Of a DNA stretch of 64,000 nucleotides, positions 53,243-61,648 are shown in pieces; position 1 is the first letter of the stretch, and the number at the start of each line of letters is the position of its first letter. The position numbers were made by a program, and so were the translations under genes. Origin of the DNA: Streptomyces endocoffeicus (GTDB lineage Bacteria; Actinomycetota; Actinomycetes; Streptomycetales; Streptomycetaceae). The notes under the pieces were generated by a model. The model was not told the DNA's origin. It saw only the letters and a program-made list of their open reading frames with translations, and made no database searches. The stretch spans positions 1 to 64,000 of the forward strand of contig NZ_JAERRG010000036.1 of NCBI RefSeq assembly GCF_016741935.1, in the 5' to 3' direction.

Positions 53243-54960
53243 TTCACCCAGAGCTGGTCGACGAGCATGAAGAACTGCTTGTGGAACTGGTAGTTGCCGA
53301 CGTCTTGGGAGACGAAGTCCACCTGGCGCGGGGCGAACAGCGGGACGATCGGTGCCTGGCTCATGGCCTGCCGGTCGGCCTGTCCCCACAGGCGGGCTGC
53401 GGCCTCGGGGTCCGTCTGGTCGAGCTTCATCGCGCGTTGAATCGTGGCATCGAGGGTCTTGTCGCAGTAGCCACTGATATTGATGCTGGAGTCGCTGCCC
53501 TTGTGGAAGGAGGTGCAGGACAGCAGGACGTTGAGGAAGTCGGACGCGGCGGGGTAGTCCTGGTACCACTGCGTCACGCTGATCTGCACGTTGTTGTTGG
53601 TGTTTTGGATGTAGCCGAACTGGATGTTCGCCGAGAGCACCTTGAGGCTTGCCTGGTAGCCGATCTGCTGCAGGACGCTGCGGACGTACTCGCCCATCGA
53701 CTTGCTGGTCTCATCGTCGGCGACGACCACGGCGACCTTTTGACCGGCGGTGCCTGACTCCTGCACGAGTCGCTTGGCCCTGGCCATGTCATTGCCCTTC
53801 CAGGTGGTCGAGGAGGGCTTTGTGTAGTCGCAGAAGTCGGTGTGTCCTGGAAAGCCGTCGGGCAGCACGGTGCAGGCGGGGCGGCCGAGCGCGTTGCCGC
53901 CGAAGAGCCGGATCGCCGCGGAGCGGTCGATGGCCCAGTTGACGGCCTGGCGGGCCTTGAGGTTGTTGAAGGGTGCGATGTTGACGTTGAGCGGCAGGTA
54001 CCAGAAGGCGTTCAACGAGTCGACGTGTACCTGGTTGATGTAGCGGGTGCCCAGTTCGTTGAGGCGGTCGGCGGGCGGCTGGTCCCACACGACGTCGGCG
54101 GAGCCGTTCTCGACCGCGGTCACCTCGCCCTCGACGGTCGTACCGTACTGGTAGACGATCCGGTTGGGGTAGCCCTGCGGCTGGGCGGCGTGCGACCACT
54201 CCTTGAAGTGCGGGTTGCGCTTCAGCAACAGCTGCTTGTTGGGGTCGTAGGCAGCGATAGCGTAGGGGCCGGTGCCGGGGATGGGCTTGTTGCCCTGATC
54301 CTTGGCCGGGGTGTCGGCGGGCAGGATCACCGCGTGCGGCACGGCCAGCTTCATGGGGAACTCGGAGTCTGCCCGGGTGAGCCGGATGACGATCTCACGG
54401 CCGTGCGCCGTGACGCCCGGCAGGGTGCAGTCGGCGGGCCTGGCCAGGCAGGCGTCGGCGCCGACGATGTTCTGGTAGAAGGTGCCGGCGGTGGGGCCCG
54501 AGGCGCGGAAGATACGCCGGAAGGAAGCCTCGACGTCCGCGGGTGTCACCTCGGCCCCGGTCGAGAACCGCACGCCCCGGCGCAGCGTGAAGGTGTACGT
54601 CCGGCCGTCGTCGGTGACCTTCGGCATCACCTGGGCCAGGTCGGGCACCAGCTCGGTCGACTTCTCGCCGCCGACCTTACGGAACGCCAGCAGCCCGTCG
54701 TAGACGGTGTGCAGCATCTGCCACGGCTGAAGGTCGTAGCTGATCTGTGGATCGACGGTGCCGGCGGCGGATTTGGAGAGGACCGTCAGGGTCCCGCCGG
54801 CGTGCTGCGTCTGGAACGTGGTGGGTGGTGGGCTCTGTGCCGCGGACTGTCCCGGCACGGGATAGCTCCCCAAGGAGCACCCCGCTAGGACGAGGGTCAG
54901 CAGCGCGACGACGGCGGCGAAGGGTCGGCGCAACGGAATCGAAACTCCCCTCGGACACAT
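53239..54960 (-). CDS. Oligopeptide ABC transporter substrate-binding lipoprotein, family 5
   Basis: A 573-residue family-5 (DppA/OppA-like) binding protein. A basic N-terminus and hydrophobic stretch end in the lipobox LAGC (Cys near residue 28). The family pattern follows: VPDLAQVMPKVTDDGRTYTF, LRRGVRFSTGAEVTPADVEA, and TGPYAIAAYDPNKQLLLKRN. I used the ATG at 54960 because the signal peptide begins there; the frame runs to 55005. It is the first gene of the operon and diverges from the GntR regulator and aminopeptidase, so peptides are the likely substrate. Confidence 0.93.
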   Translation of the reverse strand: MCPRGVSIPLRRPFAAVVALLTLVLAGCSLGSYPVPGQSAAQSPPPTTFQTQHAGGTLTVLSKSAAGTVDPQISYDLQPWQMLHTVYDGLLAFRKVGGEKSTELVPDLAQVMPKVTDDGRTYTFTLRRGVRFSTGAEVTPADVEASFRRIFRASGPTAGTFYQNIVGADACLARPADCTLPGVTAHGREIVIRLTRADSEFPMKLAVPHAVILPADTPAKDQGNKPIPGTGPYAIAAYDPNKQLLLKRNPHFKEWSHAAQPQGYPNRIVYQYGTTVEGEVTAVENGSADVVWDQPPADRLNELGTRYINQVHVDSLNAFWYLPLNVNIAPFNNLKARQAVNWAIDRSAAIRLFGGNALGRPACTVLPDGFPGHTDFCDYTKPSSTTWKGNDMARAKRLVQESGTAGQKVAVVVADDETSKSMGEYVRSVLQQIGYQASLKVLSANIQFGYIQNTNNNVQISVTQWYQDYPAASDFLNVLLSCTSFHKGSDSSINISGYCDKTLDATIQRAMKLDQTDPEAAARLWGQADRQAMSQAPIVPLFAPRQVDFVSQDVGNYQFHKQFFMLVDQLWVK

Positions 54961-55086
54961 CACCGGGTTGGGCAGGCGATGAACGTGAGGGGATTCTGAT
55001 CGCAAAATGGTTCGATCACAAGACCTTTCTTTTGGTTCCCTTCCTCAGTACGGTGTTCGCGCCTGCCCACCTCCGAGGAGCCTGCC

Positions 55087-55827
55087 CTGACCAGCAAACC
55101 TGTACTGGCCCTTAGCCCCATCCGACTGCGGACCGTCGCCGAGGAAGTCTCCGACCGCCTGACCACCGCCATCGCCATCGGGGAGTTCCTGCCGGGGCAA
55201 CGGCTGCCCGCCGAACGGGAGATGGCCGTGATGCTCGATGTCAGCCGGGGCGCGGTGCGCGAGGCGCTCGGCGGCCTCGACGCGCTCGGCATCGTCGAGA
55301 TCCGGCGCGGTCGGCTGGGCGGTGCCTTCGTCCGGGAGAGCTGGACGGAGAGCTCGGCCGAGGCGGTCCGCCGCACCCTGCAGCCCCGCTGGCCCGAGCT
55401 CGAGCAGCTGTTTGACCTGTGCGGGCTGCTCGAGGCCACCGTGGCCCACGCCGCCGCCGAACGCCGCACCGACGCCGACTTGGCGACGCTGCACGAGGCG
55501 TTCGAGACCTTCCGCGACGCCGATTCGGCGACCGCGGAGCAGAGCGCCGACCACGCTTTCCATACCGCGCTCCGGCACGCGGCGGGTAACCCGCGGCTCG
55601 CCGCGCTCTGCCTGGACCTGACAACCCGCGCCGCGCTGGGCTTTCCCTACCACCCCTGGGGCGCATCCGACGACGACTCCAGCGAACGTGCCCTGCGCGA
55701 GCACGCGGCTCTCCTGGCGGCCGTGGAGGCCGGCGACGCCGAACGCGCCGGAACGATCGCCCGCGAACATTTCACCATCACCGAAGAAATCATGCGTCAG
55801 GCCCTCGAACGCGGCCTGAGCTCCTAG
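55087..55827 (+). CDS. GntR-family regulator with FCD domain
   Basis: A protein of about 246 residues. The HTH reads LTTAIAIGEFLPGQRLPAER, then EMAVMLDVSRGAVREALGGL, and the FCD domain has ADHAFHTALRHAAGNPRLAAL with its His residues. The first ATG in frame, at 55222, would remove half of the HTH. The true start must lie upstream, and the best candidate is a CTG at 55087 with GAGGAG seven bases before it. The gene is divergent from the peptide importer and precedes the aminopeptidase by 19 bases, so it probably controls both. Confidence 0.8.
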   Translation: MTSKPVLALSPIRLRTVAEEVSDRLTTAIAIGEFLPGQRLPAEREMAVMLDVSRGAVREALGGLDALGIVEIRRGRLGGAFVRESWTESSAEAVRRTLQPRWPELEQLFDLCGLLEATVAHAAAERRTDADLATLHEAFETFRDADSATAEQSADHAFHTALRHAAGNPRLAALCLDLTTRAALGFPYHPWGASDDDSSERALREHAALLAAVEAGDAERAGTIAREHFTITEEIMRQALERGLSS

Positions 55828-55846
55828 AGAGCCGAGGAACGCATCA

Positions 55847-57298
55847 GTGGATGTCTCCCTCTCCAGCCTGCCTGCGACCGACATCGAGGCCGACGCCGTC
55901 GTCATCCCGATCCACGACGACGTACCGGCGCCCGGCTGGGCGGCCGATGTGCTCGCGTCCGCCCGCTTCGGCGGCGAGCAGGGCACCGACTTGCTGGTCC
56001 CCGGTCTGCTCGACCGGCCGGTGCTGTTCGCGGGCCTCGGCGCGTCGACCGAGGCCGGCTCCAACGTGCTGCGCCGCGCAGCCGCCCGGGCCGTGCGTCG
56101 CCTCGCCGACTTCCCCACCGTCGCCCTCGGTCTGGCGGAGGGCCACCCCCAGGGTGCCGAAGCGGCCGCCGCCGTCGCCGAGGGCACCGTGCTCGGCTCC
56201 TACCGGTATGACGGGCTTCGCGCGCCGAAGCCCGCTGTGCAGTCCGTGACCGTTGCCGGGCCCACCGAGGCGAAGGGCGCCGTGCGGGCCGCCGTGATCA
56301 CCGCCGAGTCCGTCAACTGGGCCCGGGACCTGGGCAACACTCCAGCCGGGCGGCTGACCCCGGCCATGTTCGCCGAGCGAGCCACTTCCACCGCCACCGA
56401 ACACGGCCTCACGGTCCGCGTCCTGGACGAGGAGGACCTGCGCGCCGGCGGTTACGGCGGCATCCTCGGCGTCGGGGGCGGCAGCGTCAACCCGCCCCAG
56501 CTGATCGAGATCCGGTACGCCGGGACGAACGGCCGTACCGTGGGACTGGTCGGCAAGGGCATCACCTTCGACGCCGGCGGTCTCGGCATCAAGAGCGGGC
56601 GCGGCATGGTCGACATGCGCTACGACATGTGCGGCGGCGCCGCCGTGCTCGCCACCGCGATAGCCGCGGCCCGACTGGGCCTGCCCACGGGGGTCGTGGC
56701 GGTCGTCCCCGCCGCCGAGAACCTGCCCAGCGGTTCCGCCTACAAGCCTGGCGACGTACTGGAACACCGCAACGGCAAGACCAGCGAGATCACTGACACC
56801 GACGCCGAGGGACGGGTCGTCCTCGCCGACGCCCTCTCCCATACCGCGGAACTGGGCCCGGACCTCGTCATCGACGCCGCCACGCTGACCTACTCCGTGA
56901 TGCACGCCCTGGGCGACCAGATCACCGGCGTCCTCGGCAACGACCGCGAGCTGATCGCCGGCCTCGTCGCGACCGGCGAGGAGTGCGGCGAACCGATGTG
57001 GGAGCTGCCGCTGTTCCGCGGCTACGTCCCGAAGATCGCCTCGACAGTCGCGACCGTCAAGAACGACGGCGGCGAGCACGCCGACGTCATTCACGCCGCG
57101 CTGTTCCTGGAGGAGTTTACGGGCGCCGTGCCCTGGGCCCACTTGGACATCGCGGGCACGGCCTTCCACACCAAGCCCGGCGACCTCCACCCGGCCGGAG
57201 CCACCGGCACCGCCGTGCGTACCCTGATCCGTTACCTTTCCCGCCTGAGACGGCGATCGGTCGTGTCGGCCGAGCTTCAGTCGGTTAGTCCAACGTGA
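55847..57298 (+). CDS. Leucyl aminopeptidase family protein (M17)
   Basis: A 483-residue cytosolic aminopeptidase. The M17 core is intact: GKGITFDAGGLGIKSG (metal and substrate Lys/Asp), MRYDMCGGAAVLATAIAA, and the signature TDTDAEGRVVLADAL with metal-binding Asp and Glu. It cleaves N-terminal residues from peptides, which fits its place beside a peptide importer. The GTG start follows the regulator closely. The last 20 or so residues (after TLIRYLS) look unlike the family end and may have been altered by a rearrangement. Confidence 0.92.
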   Translation: MDVSLSSLPATDIEADAVVIPIHDDVPAPGWAADVLASARFGGEQGTDLLVPGLLDRPVLFAGLGASTEAGSNVLRRAAARAVRRLADFPTVALGLAEGHPQGAEAAAAVAEGTVLGSYRYDGLRAPKPAVQSVTVAGPTEAKGAVRAAVITAESVNWARDLGNTPAGRLTPAMFAERATSTATEHGLTVRVLDEEDLRAGGYGGILGVGGGSVNPPQLIEIRYAGTNGRTVGLVGKGITFDAGGLGIKSGRGMVDMRYDMCGGAAVLATAIAAARLGLPTGVVAVVPAAENLPSGSAYKPGDVLEHRNGKTSEITDTDAEGRVVLADALSHTAELGPDLVIDAATLTYSVMHALGDQITGVLGNDRELIAGLVATGEECGEPMWELPLFRGYVPKIASTVATVKNDGGEHADVIHAALFLEEFTGAVPWAHLDIAGTAFHTKPGDLHPAGATGTAVRTLIRYLSRLRRRSVVSAELQSVSPT

Positions 57299-57547
57299 CC
57301 GGGCAGCGCACCATAAGTTCGCTCGCGTCGTAAGCAGTCAGCAGCCCCACGTGGTGAGAGTGGGACTCGGCGTTGCCGCCGTTCGGTGGCCTGAACCAAG
57401 GCCGTCTTGCGGGGGTCGTCCGCATCGAAGATCGAGTACTGGGCACTTCCCCACATCGCCGCCGCCCGCAGGTAGAGCTCCGCGGCCATCCACACATAGC
57501 CCCCGGCCTCGTGGTGCGCAGCCCGGCTCCTCGGCCTGCGCGGCGAC
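57285..57547 (-). pseudogene. Degraded hypothetical protein fragment
   Basis: Two overlapping minus-strand frames look protein-like in succession: YVWMAAELYLRAAAMWGSAQ then DADDPRKTALVQATER, and after a frame change VGLLTAYDASELMVRCPVTL and a stop. They were probably one gene before a frameshift. I do not recognise the family. Confidence 0.4.
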
Positions 57548-57994
57548 CTATGGCTGGGCGGGCTGCGGGAGCCGTGCGTTGATCTTGTTGAGCAGCGCCT
57601 CGAGGGTGTCCTTCTCGGCGTCGGTCAGCGGAGCGAAGATCACCTCGTCGACCTCGGCCAGTGTCGCGTTGAGTCCGGCGATGAGCTCGATGCCCGAGGG
57701 CGTGGCATAGACGCGCTTGCTGCGCTCGTTACCGGCCTCGATATGGCGCTCGACGAGCCCGCGGCGCTCCAGCACCTTCAGCATGAGCGAGATGTTGGCC
57801 GCAGTCGTGCGGCTCATCTCCGCAATGTCGCGCTGGATCGCTCCTGGCCGCTGTTCGAGATACCCGATCACCATGGCCTGCTCGTGGGTGAGGCCGCGGG
57901 CCCGGAGCCATTCCTCCGCCGCTTTACGCTGCGTCCACAGAATCGAGTGGAACAGCTCGAAGCTTCGGTTGCGGGCACCCTTCGGCTCATCCAT
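57548..57994 (-). CDS. MarR-family regulator
   Basis: A 148-residue winged-helix regulator: LTHEQAMVIGYLEQRPGAIQ, then RDIAEMSRTTAANISLMLKV and the wing RRGLVERHIEAGNERSKRVY. The ATG at 57994 is preferred to the longer frame. A 24-base imperfect palindrome lies just upstream (58021-58044), and a matching half-site lies in front of the SGNH hydrolase gene, so it probably controls itself and that operon. Confidence 0.9.
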   Translation of the reverse strand: MDEPKGARNRSFELFHSILWTQRKAAEEWLRARGLTHEQAMVIGYLEQRPGAIQRDIAEMSRTTAANISLMLKVLERRGLVERHIEAGNERSKRVYATPSGIELIAGLNATLAEVDEVIFAPLTDAEKDTLEALLNKINARLPQPAQP

Positions 57995-58020
57995 GACCGC
58001 CACTCTATGAATCGAGCAAG

Positions 58021-58044
58021 AAACAATCAAGTCCTTAACTGTTT
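58021..58044. promoter_or_regulatory. Candidate MarR operator, site 1
   Basis: AAACAATCAAG-TC-CTTAACTGTTT matches at 9 of 11 paired positions. It lies 27 bases upstream of the MarR start. Confidence 0.55.
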
Positions 58045-58089
58045 CTCCGGGATCACGACCCATCCGACGCCCGGCCGGTTCGGTAGCGG

Positions 58090-58632
58090 TCAGTCGGTCG
58101 GCATGGTTCCGTCCTTGCGCAGCGCGATGAGCGGGTTGTCCGTCCGCCAGTACTCGCCGACGAGCCGCTCCTTCAGGAGGGCTTCACGTTCGAGGGCGAT
58201 CTGGCGCAGGAACTCGGGGTCCTGGAAGAACACGCGCTTGCGGATGACCTTCCCGTCCTCCAGGTCGACGAGCTCGATCGTAGTCATCGACCACGGGTTC
58301 CCGGCCACGTCCTTGCCGTGGTTGACCCCGATGCACACCACCCGGCCGGGACCATCGGCGATGTTCTCGTCCAGCGAGTGGTCGCGGTGCGTGAAACCGC
58401 ACAGCTCGTGCATCCGGTGACGACCGAGGGCGATGTCGTCCGGTCCCCGGAAGATGCCTCCGACGGGGGCACCGATGTTGATCTCGATCTCCTGCTCGTT
58501 CTCGAAGAAATCGACGACAGTGACGAGGTCCTCGGGGGTGAAGCCGCCCTGCTGGTCGGCGCGGGTCATCGCGGCGTAGAAGCCTGCCACGACCGCCCGG
58601 TCGCGGTCTGCCTGTTGGTAATCGGTCGACAT
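58090..58632 (-). CDS. NTF2-like (SnoaL-type) protein
   Basis: A 180-residue alpha+beta-barrel protein: AVVAGFYAAMTRADQQGGFT helices, then a strand region with EIEINIGAPVGGIFRGPDDI and a C-terminal VFFQDPEFLRQIALEREALL helix. NTF2-like proteins include isomerases, hydratases and cyclases as well as non-enzymatic binders; nothing here decides among them. The start ATG at 58632 has an AAGGAGAG ribosome site. It lies between the SGNH hydrolase and the MarR regulator on the same strand. Confidence 0.75.
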   Translation of the reverse strand: MSTDYQQADRDRAVVAGFYAAMTRADQQGGFTPEDLVTVVDFFENEQEIEINIGAPVGGIFRGPDDIALGRHRMHELCGFTHRDHSLDENIADGPGRVVCIGVNHGKDVAGNPWSMTTIELVDLEDGKVIRKRVFFQDPEFLRQIALEREALLKERLVGEYWRTDNPLIALRKDGTMPTD

Positions 58633-58714
58633 GAGGTCGTGCTCTCCTTCGAGTTGCGTGGGCTTGGTGAAGCCGGGACGGGTCGCGGGCGGGGGCAGAC
58701 GCCCAGCTGCGGGA

Positions 58715-59902
58715 TCAGTGCGCGGCCGGCTCCTGCTTCGAGGTTCCGGCCAGCAGCGCGGCGACGACGGTGCGGGCGAGCTGGTCCTGCCCGGTGTCGC
58801 TGGGGTGGAGGCAGTCGCCGCTGTCGTAGCGCTGGTCGAGCTGCAGCGGTGCCGCGGCGGAGCGGAGTGCCTCGTCGAAGTCGATAGCGACGTCGGGTCC
58901 CAGGCTGCGGATCCAGTCGTTGACGGCGCTGCGGATCTGCTCGCGCCCGTCGTCATGGTTGTCCGATCCGACCCTGGGGGTGATGGTGGCGATACGGGCC
59001 CCGATCCCTGCGGCGCCGGCCTGCTCCAGGAGGTTTTCGTAGCCCGCGATCAGCTCCGCCGCGGTGGGCAGTTCTTCAATGGGCTCGAATTCGCCGGGCA
59101 GGCCGAGGTCGTTGGTACCCAGGGCGATGACGACCTGGGTGACGCCGGCGGTGCCGAGCACGTCGTCCTTGAACCGGCTCAGGCCGGAGCGGCCGTTGGA
59201 AAGGTTCGCGGCTCCGGCGTCGAGGCGGAGCCGGTTACCGGGGACGCCGCGGTTGACGACCGAGAAGCCGGAACCTTCGGGCAGCAGGCCGGCGGCGCCC
59301 TCGGGCCAGCCCATCGCGGTGATGGAGTCGCCCACACACACGACCACACCATGGCGGACGTCGCCCGCGACCTCGACGGTGCGCAGGAACGGTCCGCTTT
59401 CGTGGACCGAGATGTCGACGTCGTCGGGCATGGGGAACGGCGGGGCGGCGACGGCGGGGAACACGGCGGCGCCCACGTGGTCGCCCGGCTCGGACATCTG
59501 GCAGGTGAAGTCGCTGACGCTGGCGAGCAGCGGCGGGAACAGGGTCCGCTCGGGTAGGTAGAAGTCGACATCGACCGTCGCGTGGTGACCGACCGGCATC
59601 TCGACCGGGTCCGTCGACACCGATGCGCCGACCGGAATCGTCACGCGGTCGCGTCCACCGAACGTGGCGACGGCGGTACGGCCGCCGGCAGAGACCGCGC
59701 TCCGGCCGATGCGTACCGGGTGGTCGCCGAACTGGTTGCTGAATTCCAGGCGGACCCGCTCGCCGCCGATACCGACGCGCAGGTGCGATCGGAGGGTGAC
59801 ATCGGCGAACCATTCGCCATCGGCGCAGACATCCGGGAGCGCCTGCGCCCAGGTGGCCTCCCACGAAAGGGGACCGGATGCGCGCTCGTTTTCGTCATTC
59901 AT
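58715..59902 (-). CDS. SGNH/GDSL hydrolase
   Basis: A 395-residue esterase-like enzyme without a signal peptide. Residues 1-180 form a beta-rich N-terminal domain. The SGNH part begins with VCVGDSITAMGW (Ser193), continues with IALGTNDLG (Asn in block III) and ends with DCLHPSDTGQ (catalytic Asp-His). Such enzymes cleave acyl esters, for example on sugars or lipids. The ATG at 59902 has an AGGAG site eight bases upstream. It is the first gene of the operon with the NTF2-like protein and perhaps the MarR gene. Confidence 0.88.
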   Translation of the reverse strand: MNDENERASGPLSWEATWAQALPDVCADGEWFADVTLRSHLRVGIGGERVRLEFSNQFGDHPVRIGRSAVSAGGRTAVATFGGRDRVTIPVGASVSTDPVEMPVGHHATVDVDFYLPERTLFPPLLASVSDFTCQMSEPGDHVGAAVFPAVAAPPFPMPDDVDISVHESGPFLRTVEVAGDVRHGVVVCVGDSITAMGWPEGAAGLLPEGSGFSVVNRGVPGNRLRLDAGAANLSNGRSGLSRFKDDVLGTAGVTQVVIALGTNDLGLPGEFEPIEELPTAAELIAGYENLLEQAGAAGIGARIATITPRVGSDNHDDGREQIRSAVNDWIRSLGPDVAIDFDEALRSAAAPLQLDQRYDSGDCLHPSDTGQDQLARTVVAALLAGTSKQEPAAH

Positions 59903-59976
59903 GACTGTTTTCTCCTGGCTGGTCGCCGTGTCAGACGGCCCCGTGCGAATGTCCATCAGCGTGACAGTAAAGCACT

Positions 59977-59987
59977 AAACAGTCAAG
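59977..59987. promoter_or_regulatory. Candidate MarR half-site before the SGNH gene
   Basis: AAACAGTCAAG differs by one base from each half of the palindrome upstream of the MarR gene (AAACAATCAAG and, reversed, AAACAGTTAAG). It lies about 75 bases upstream of the SGNH start. Confidence 0.45.
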
Positions 59988-59989
59988 TT

Positions 59990-60432
59990 GCTAATCTATA
60001 TTTCCGGACGCAGCCACGAACAAAACAAGGCGCGGACGGCATCGAGTGCAGGCTGGTCCGCCCGGCGTTCGCGGACGGGTTCGTAGCGAGTGCGACGGGA
60101 ACATAGCCAACGATCGCCGGATTTCCTCACCCGCGATCTTCCGGACCATCAATCCTTCCGCAGCCACCACCCGCGTCGCGTGAAACGAATCGCATGCTCC
60201 CAAGCCGGTCGCCCGCCGACATCCTCACGCCCGCCCGGCCTCAGACAACAGCCGTTACGCAGAGCGACCACTAACGCCATCCACAAGGACGTTCTGCTCA
60301 CGATCCACATCCACGAGCAGTGCTCGTCACGTGCGGAAACACCATCTCCACAGGAGCCGGTGCTCATGAAACTGCGACGCCTGGAGTGCTCATCCGTGGC
60401 TGACGCACAGATCGCCCTCTCCTACGGTGTGG
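59990..60432. other. Stretch between SGNH gene and IS copy B
   Basis: No gene recognised. The last part before the IS contains a short open frame (from ATG at about 60366, MKLRRLECSSVADAQIALSY) that runs into the IS. It may be the start of a native gene cut by the insertion. Confidence 0.4.
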
Positions 60433-61519
60433 CGGTTCCGTATGGCCGATCGACCGCCGCGAACAACGCCGAGATCCTCGTGCTTCGGCATGAGGTCGCT
60501 GTGCTGCGTCGGCAGGTAGTGCGGCCGCGGCTCTCATGGGCTGATCGTGCCGTGCTCTCCGCTCTCGCACGGTACCTGCCACCCGTCTTGCGTCGCCACC
60601 GGCTCGTCACCCCAGGCACACTGCTGACCTGGCACCGCCGTCTGGTGCGCTGGAAATGGCGCCAAACTCCAGCCGGACCCGGCCGGCCACCACTGGCGGA
60701 GGAGACAGTCGCGCTCATCCAGCGCCTGGCGCGAGAGAATCCCGCCTGGGGATACGTCAGAATCCAAGGCGAGCTCCGACGGCTCGGGCATAGGATTGCC
60801 GCCGCCGCGATCCGGCGCGTCCTGCGCCGCTCCGGTCTACCGCCCGCACCGCAGCGCGCCTCCCAGCAGACCTGGCGCTCCTTCCTCCGCTCCCAGGCCC
60901 ACACGCTGCTGGCCTGCGACTTCATGCACGTGGAGACCGTCTTCCTCAAACGTCTCTACATCTTTTTCGTCATGGAGATCGCCACCCGGCGCGTCCATGC
61001 CCTGGGCGTCCCTGCCCACCTCACCGGCGCATGGGTCACCCAACTCGCCCGCAACCTGCTCATGGACCTCGAAGACAGAGCTGGGTGCTTCCGGTTCCTC
61101 ATCCGCGACCGGGACAGCAAGTTCACCGCCGCGTTCGACGCCGTCTTCGCCGGCGACGGCACAGCCGTCATCCCGACGCGGCCGCAAAGTCACCGGTCCA
61201 ACGCGTTCGCCGAACGATGGATACGCACAGCCCGCGCCGAGTGCACCGACCGCCTCCTCATCACCGGCGAACGACACCTGCGCACGGTCCTCACCACGTA
61301 CGCCGAGCACTACAACACGGGACGGGCCCACCGCAGCCTCGACCTACGCGCCCCGGACGACCACCCGAGCGTCATCCTCCTGCCTGCTGCCGTAGTCCGT
61401 CGGCGACAGCTACTCGGCAGTCTGCTCAACGAGTACCACACCACGCCACCCCAGCGACTTCTCCATCTACAAGAAACACCCAGATCAGCGGCCTGATCGG
61501 GGTATCGACACCCTTCAGG
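60433..61519 (+). mobile_element. Integrase-type (IS3-like) IS copy B, nearly complete
   Basis: The transposase frame (to 61496) keeps all three catalytic blocks: LACDFMHVETVF (D), LIRDRDSKFTAAFDAVF (D) and HRSNAFAERWIRTARAECTD (E). A TYAEHYNTGRAHRSL tail follows. The N-terminus up to about STAANNAEILVLRH has been lost and replaced by unrelated sequence; copy A at 45.45 kb shows what it was. The right end GACACCCTTCAGG (61507-61519) is the inverse of copy A's left end. Copy B lacks its left end, so it cannot move by itself. Confidence 0.8.
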
Positions 61520-61567
61520 CGGGGCTCGGTGGCCAAGCCAGCTCGATGGCCGAATGTGTCTCACGCA

Positions 61568-61626
61568 TTGACATGCAGAAGCGCTTCGCCAAGGATGTGC
61601 CACACAGTTTGCAGAAGCGCTTCTGC
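61568..61626 (+). promoter_or_regulatory. Promoter with two copies of a GCAGAAGCGCTTC palindrome
   Basis: TTGACA (61568-61573) is followed by 17 bases and AAGGAT (61591-61596). The first copy GCAGAAGCGCTTCGC (61575-61589) fills the spacer exactly. The second, GCAGAAGCGCTTCTGC (61611-61626), is a perfect 16-bp palindrome 36 bases further on. Such an arrangement suits a repressor of LacI, GntR or similar type that blocks the polymerase; no gene for it is in the window. Confidence 0.65.
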
Positions 61627-61648
61627 TGCGTAATCCAGGAGGTATGTC

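Noticed and set aside
60090..60432. N-terminal extension of the transposase frame of IS copy B
   Set aside because: Comparison with copy A shows that the IS-derived sequence begins near 60433; the extension is unrelated flanking DNA.
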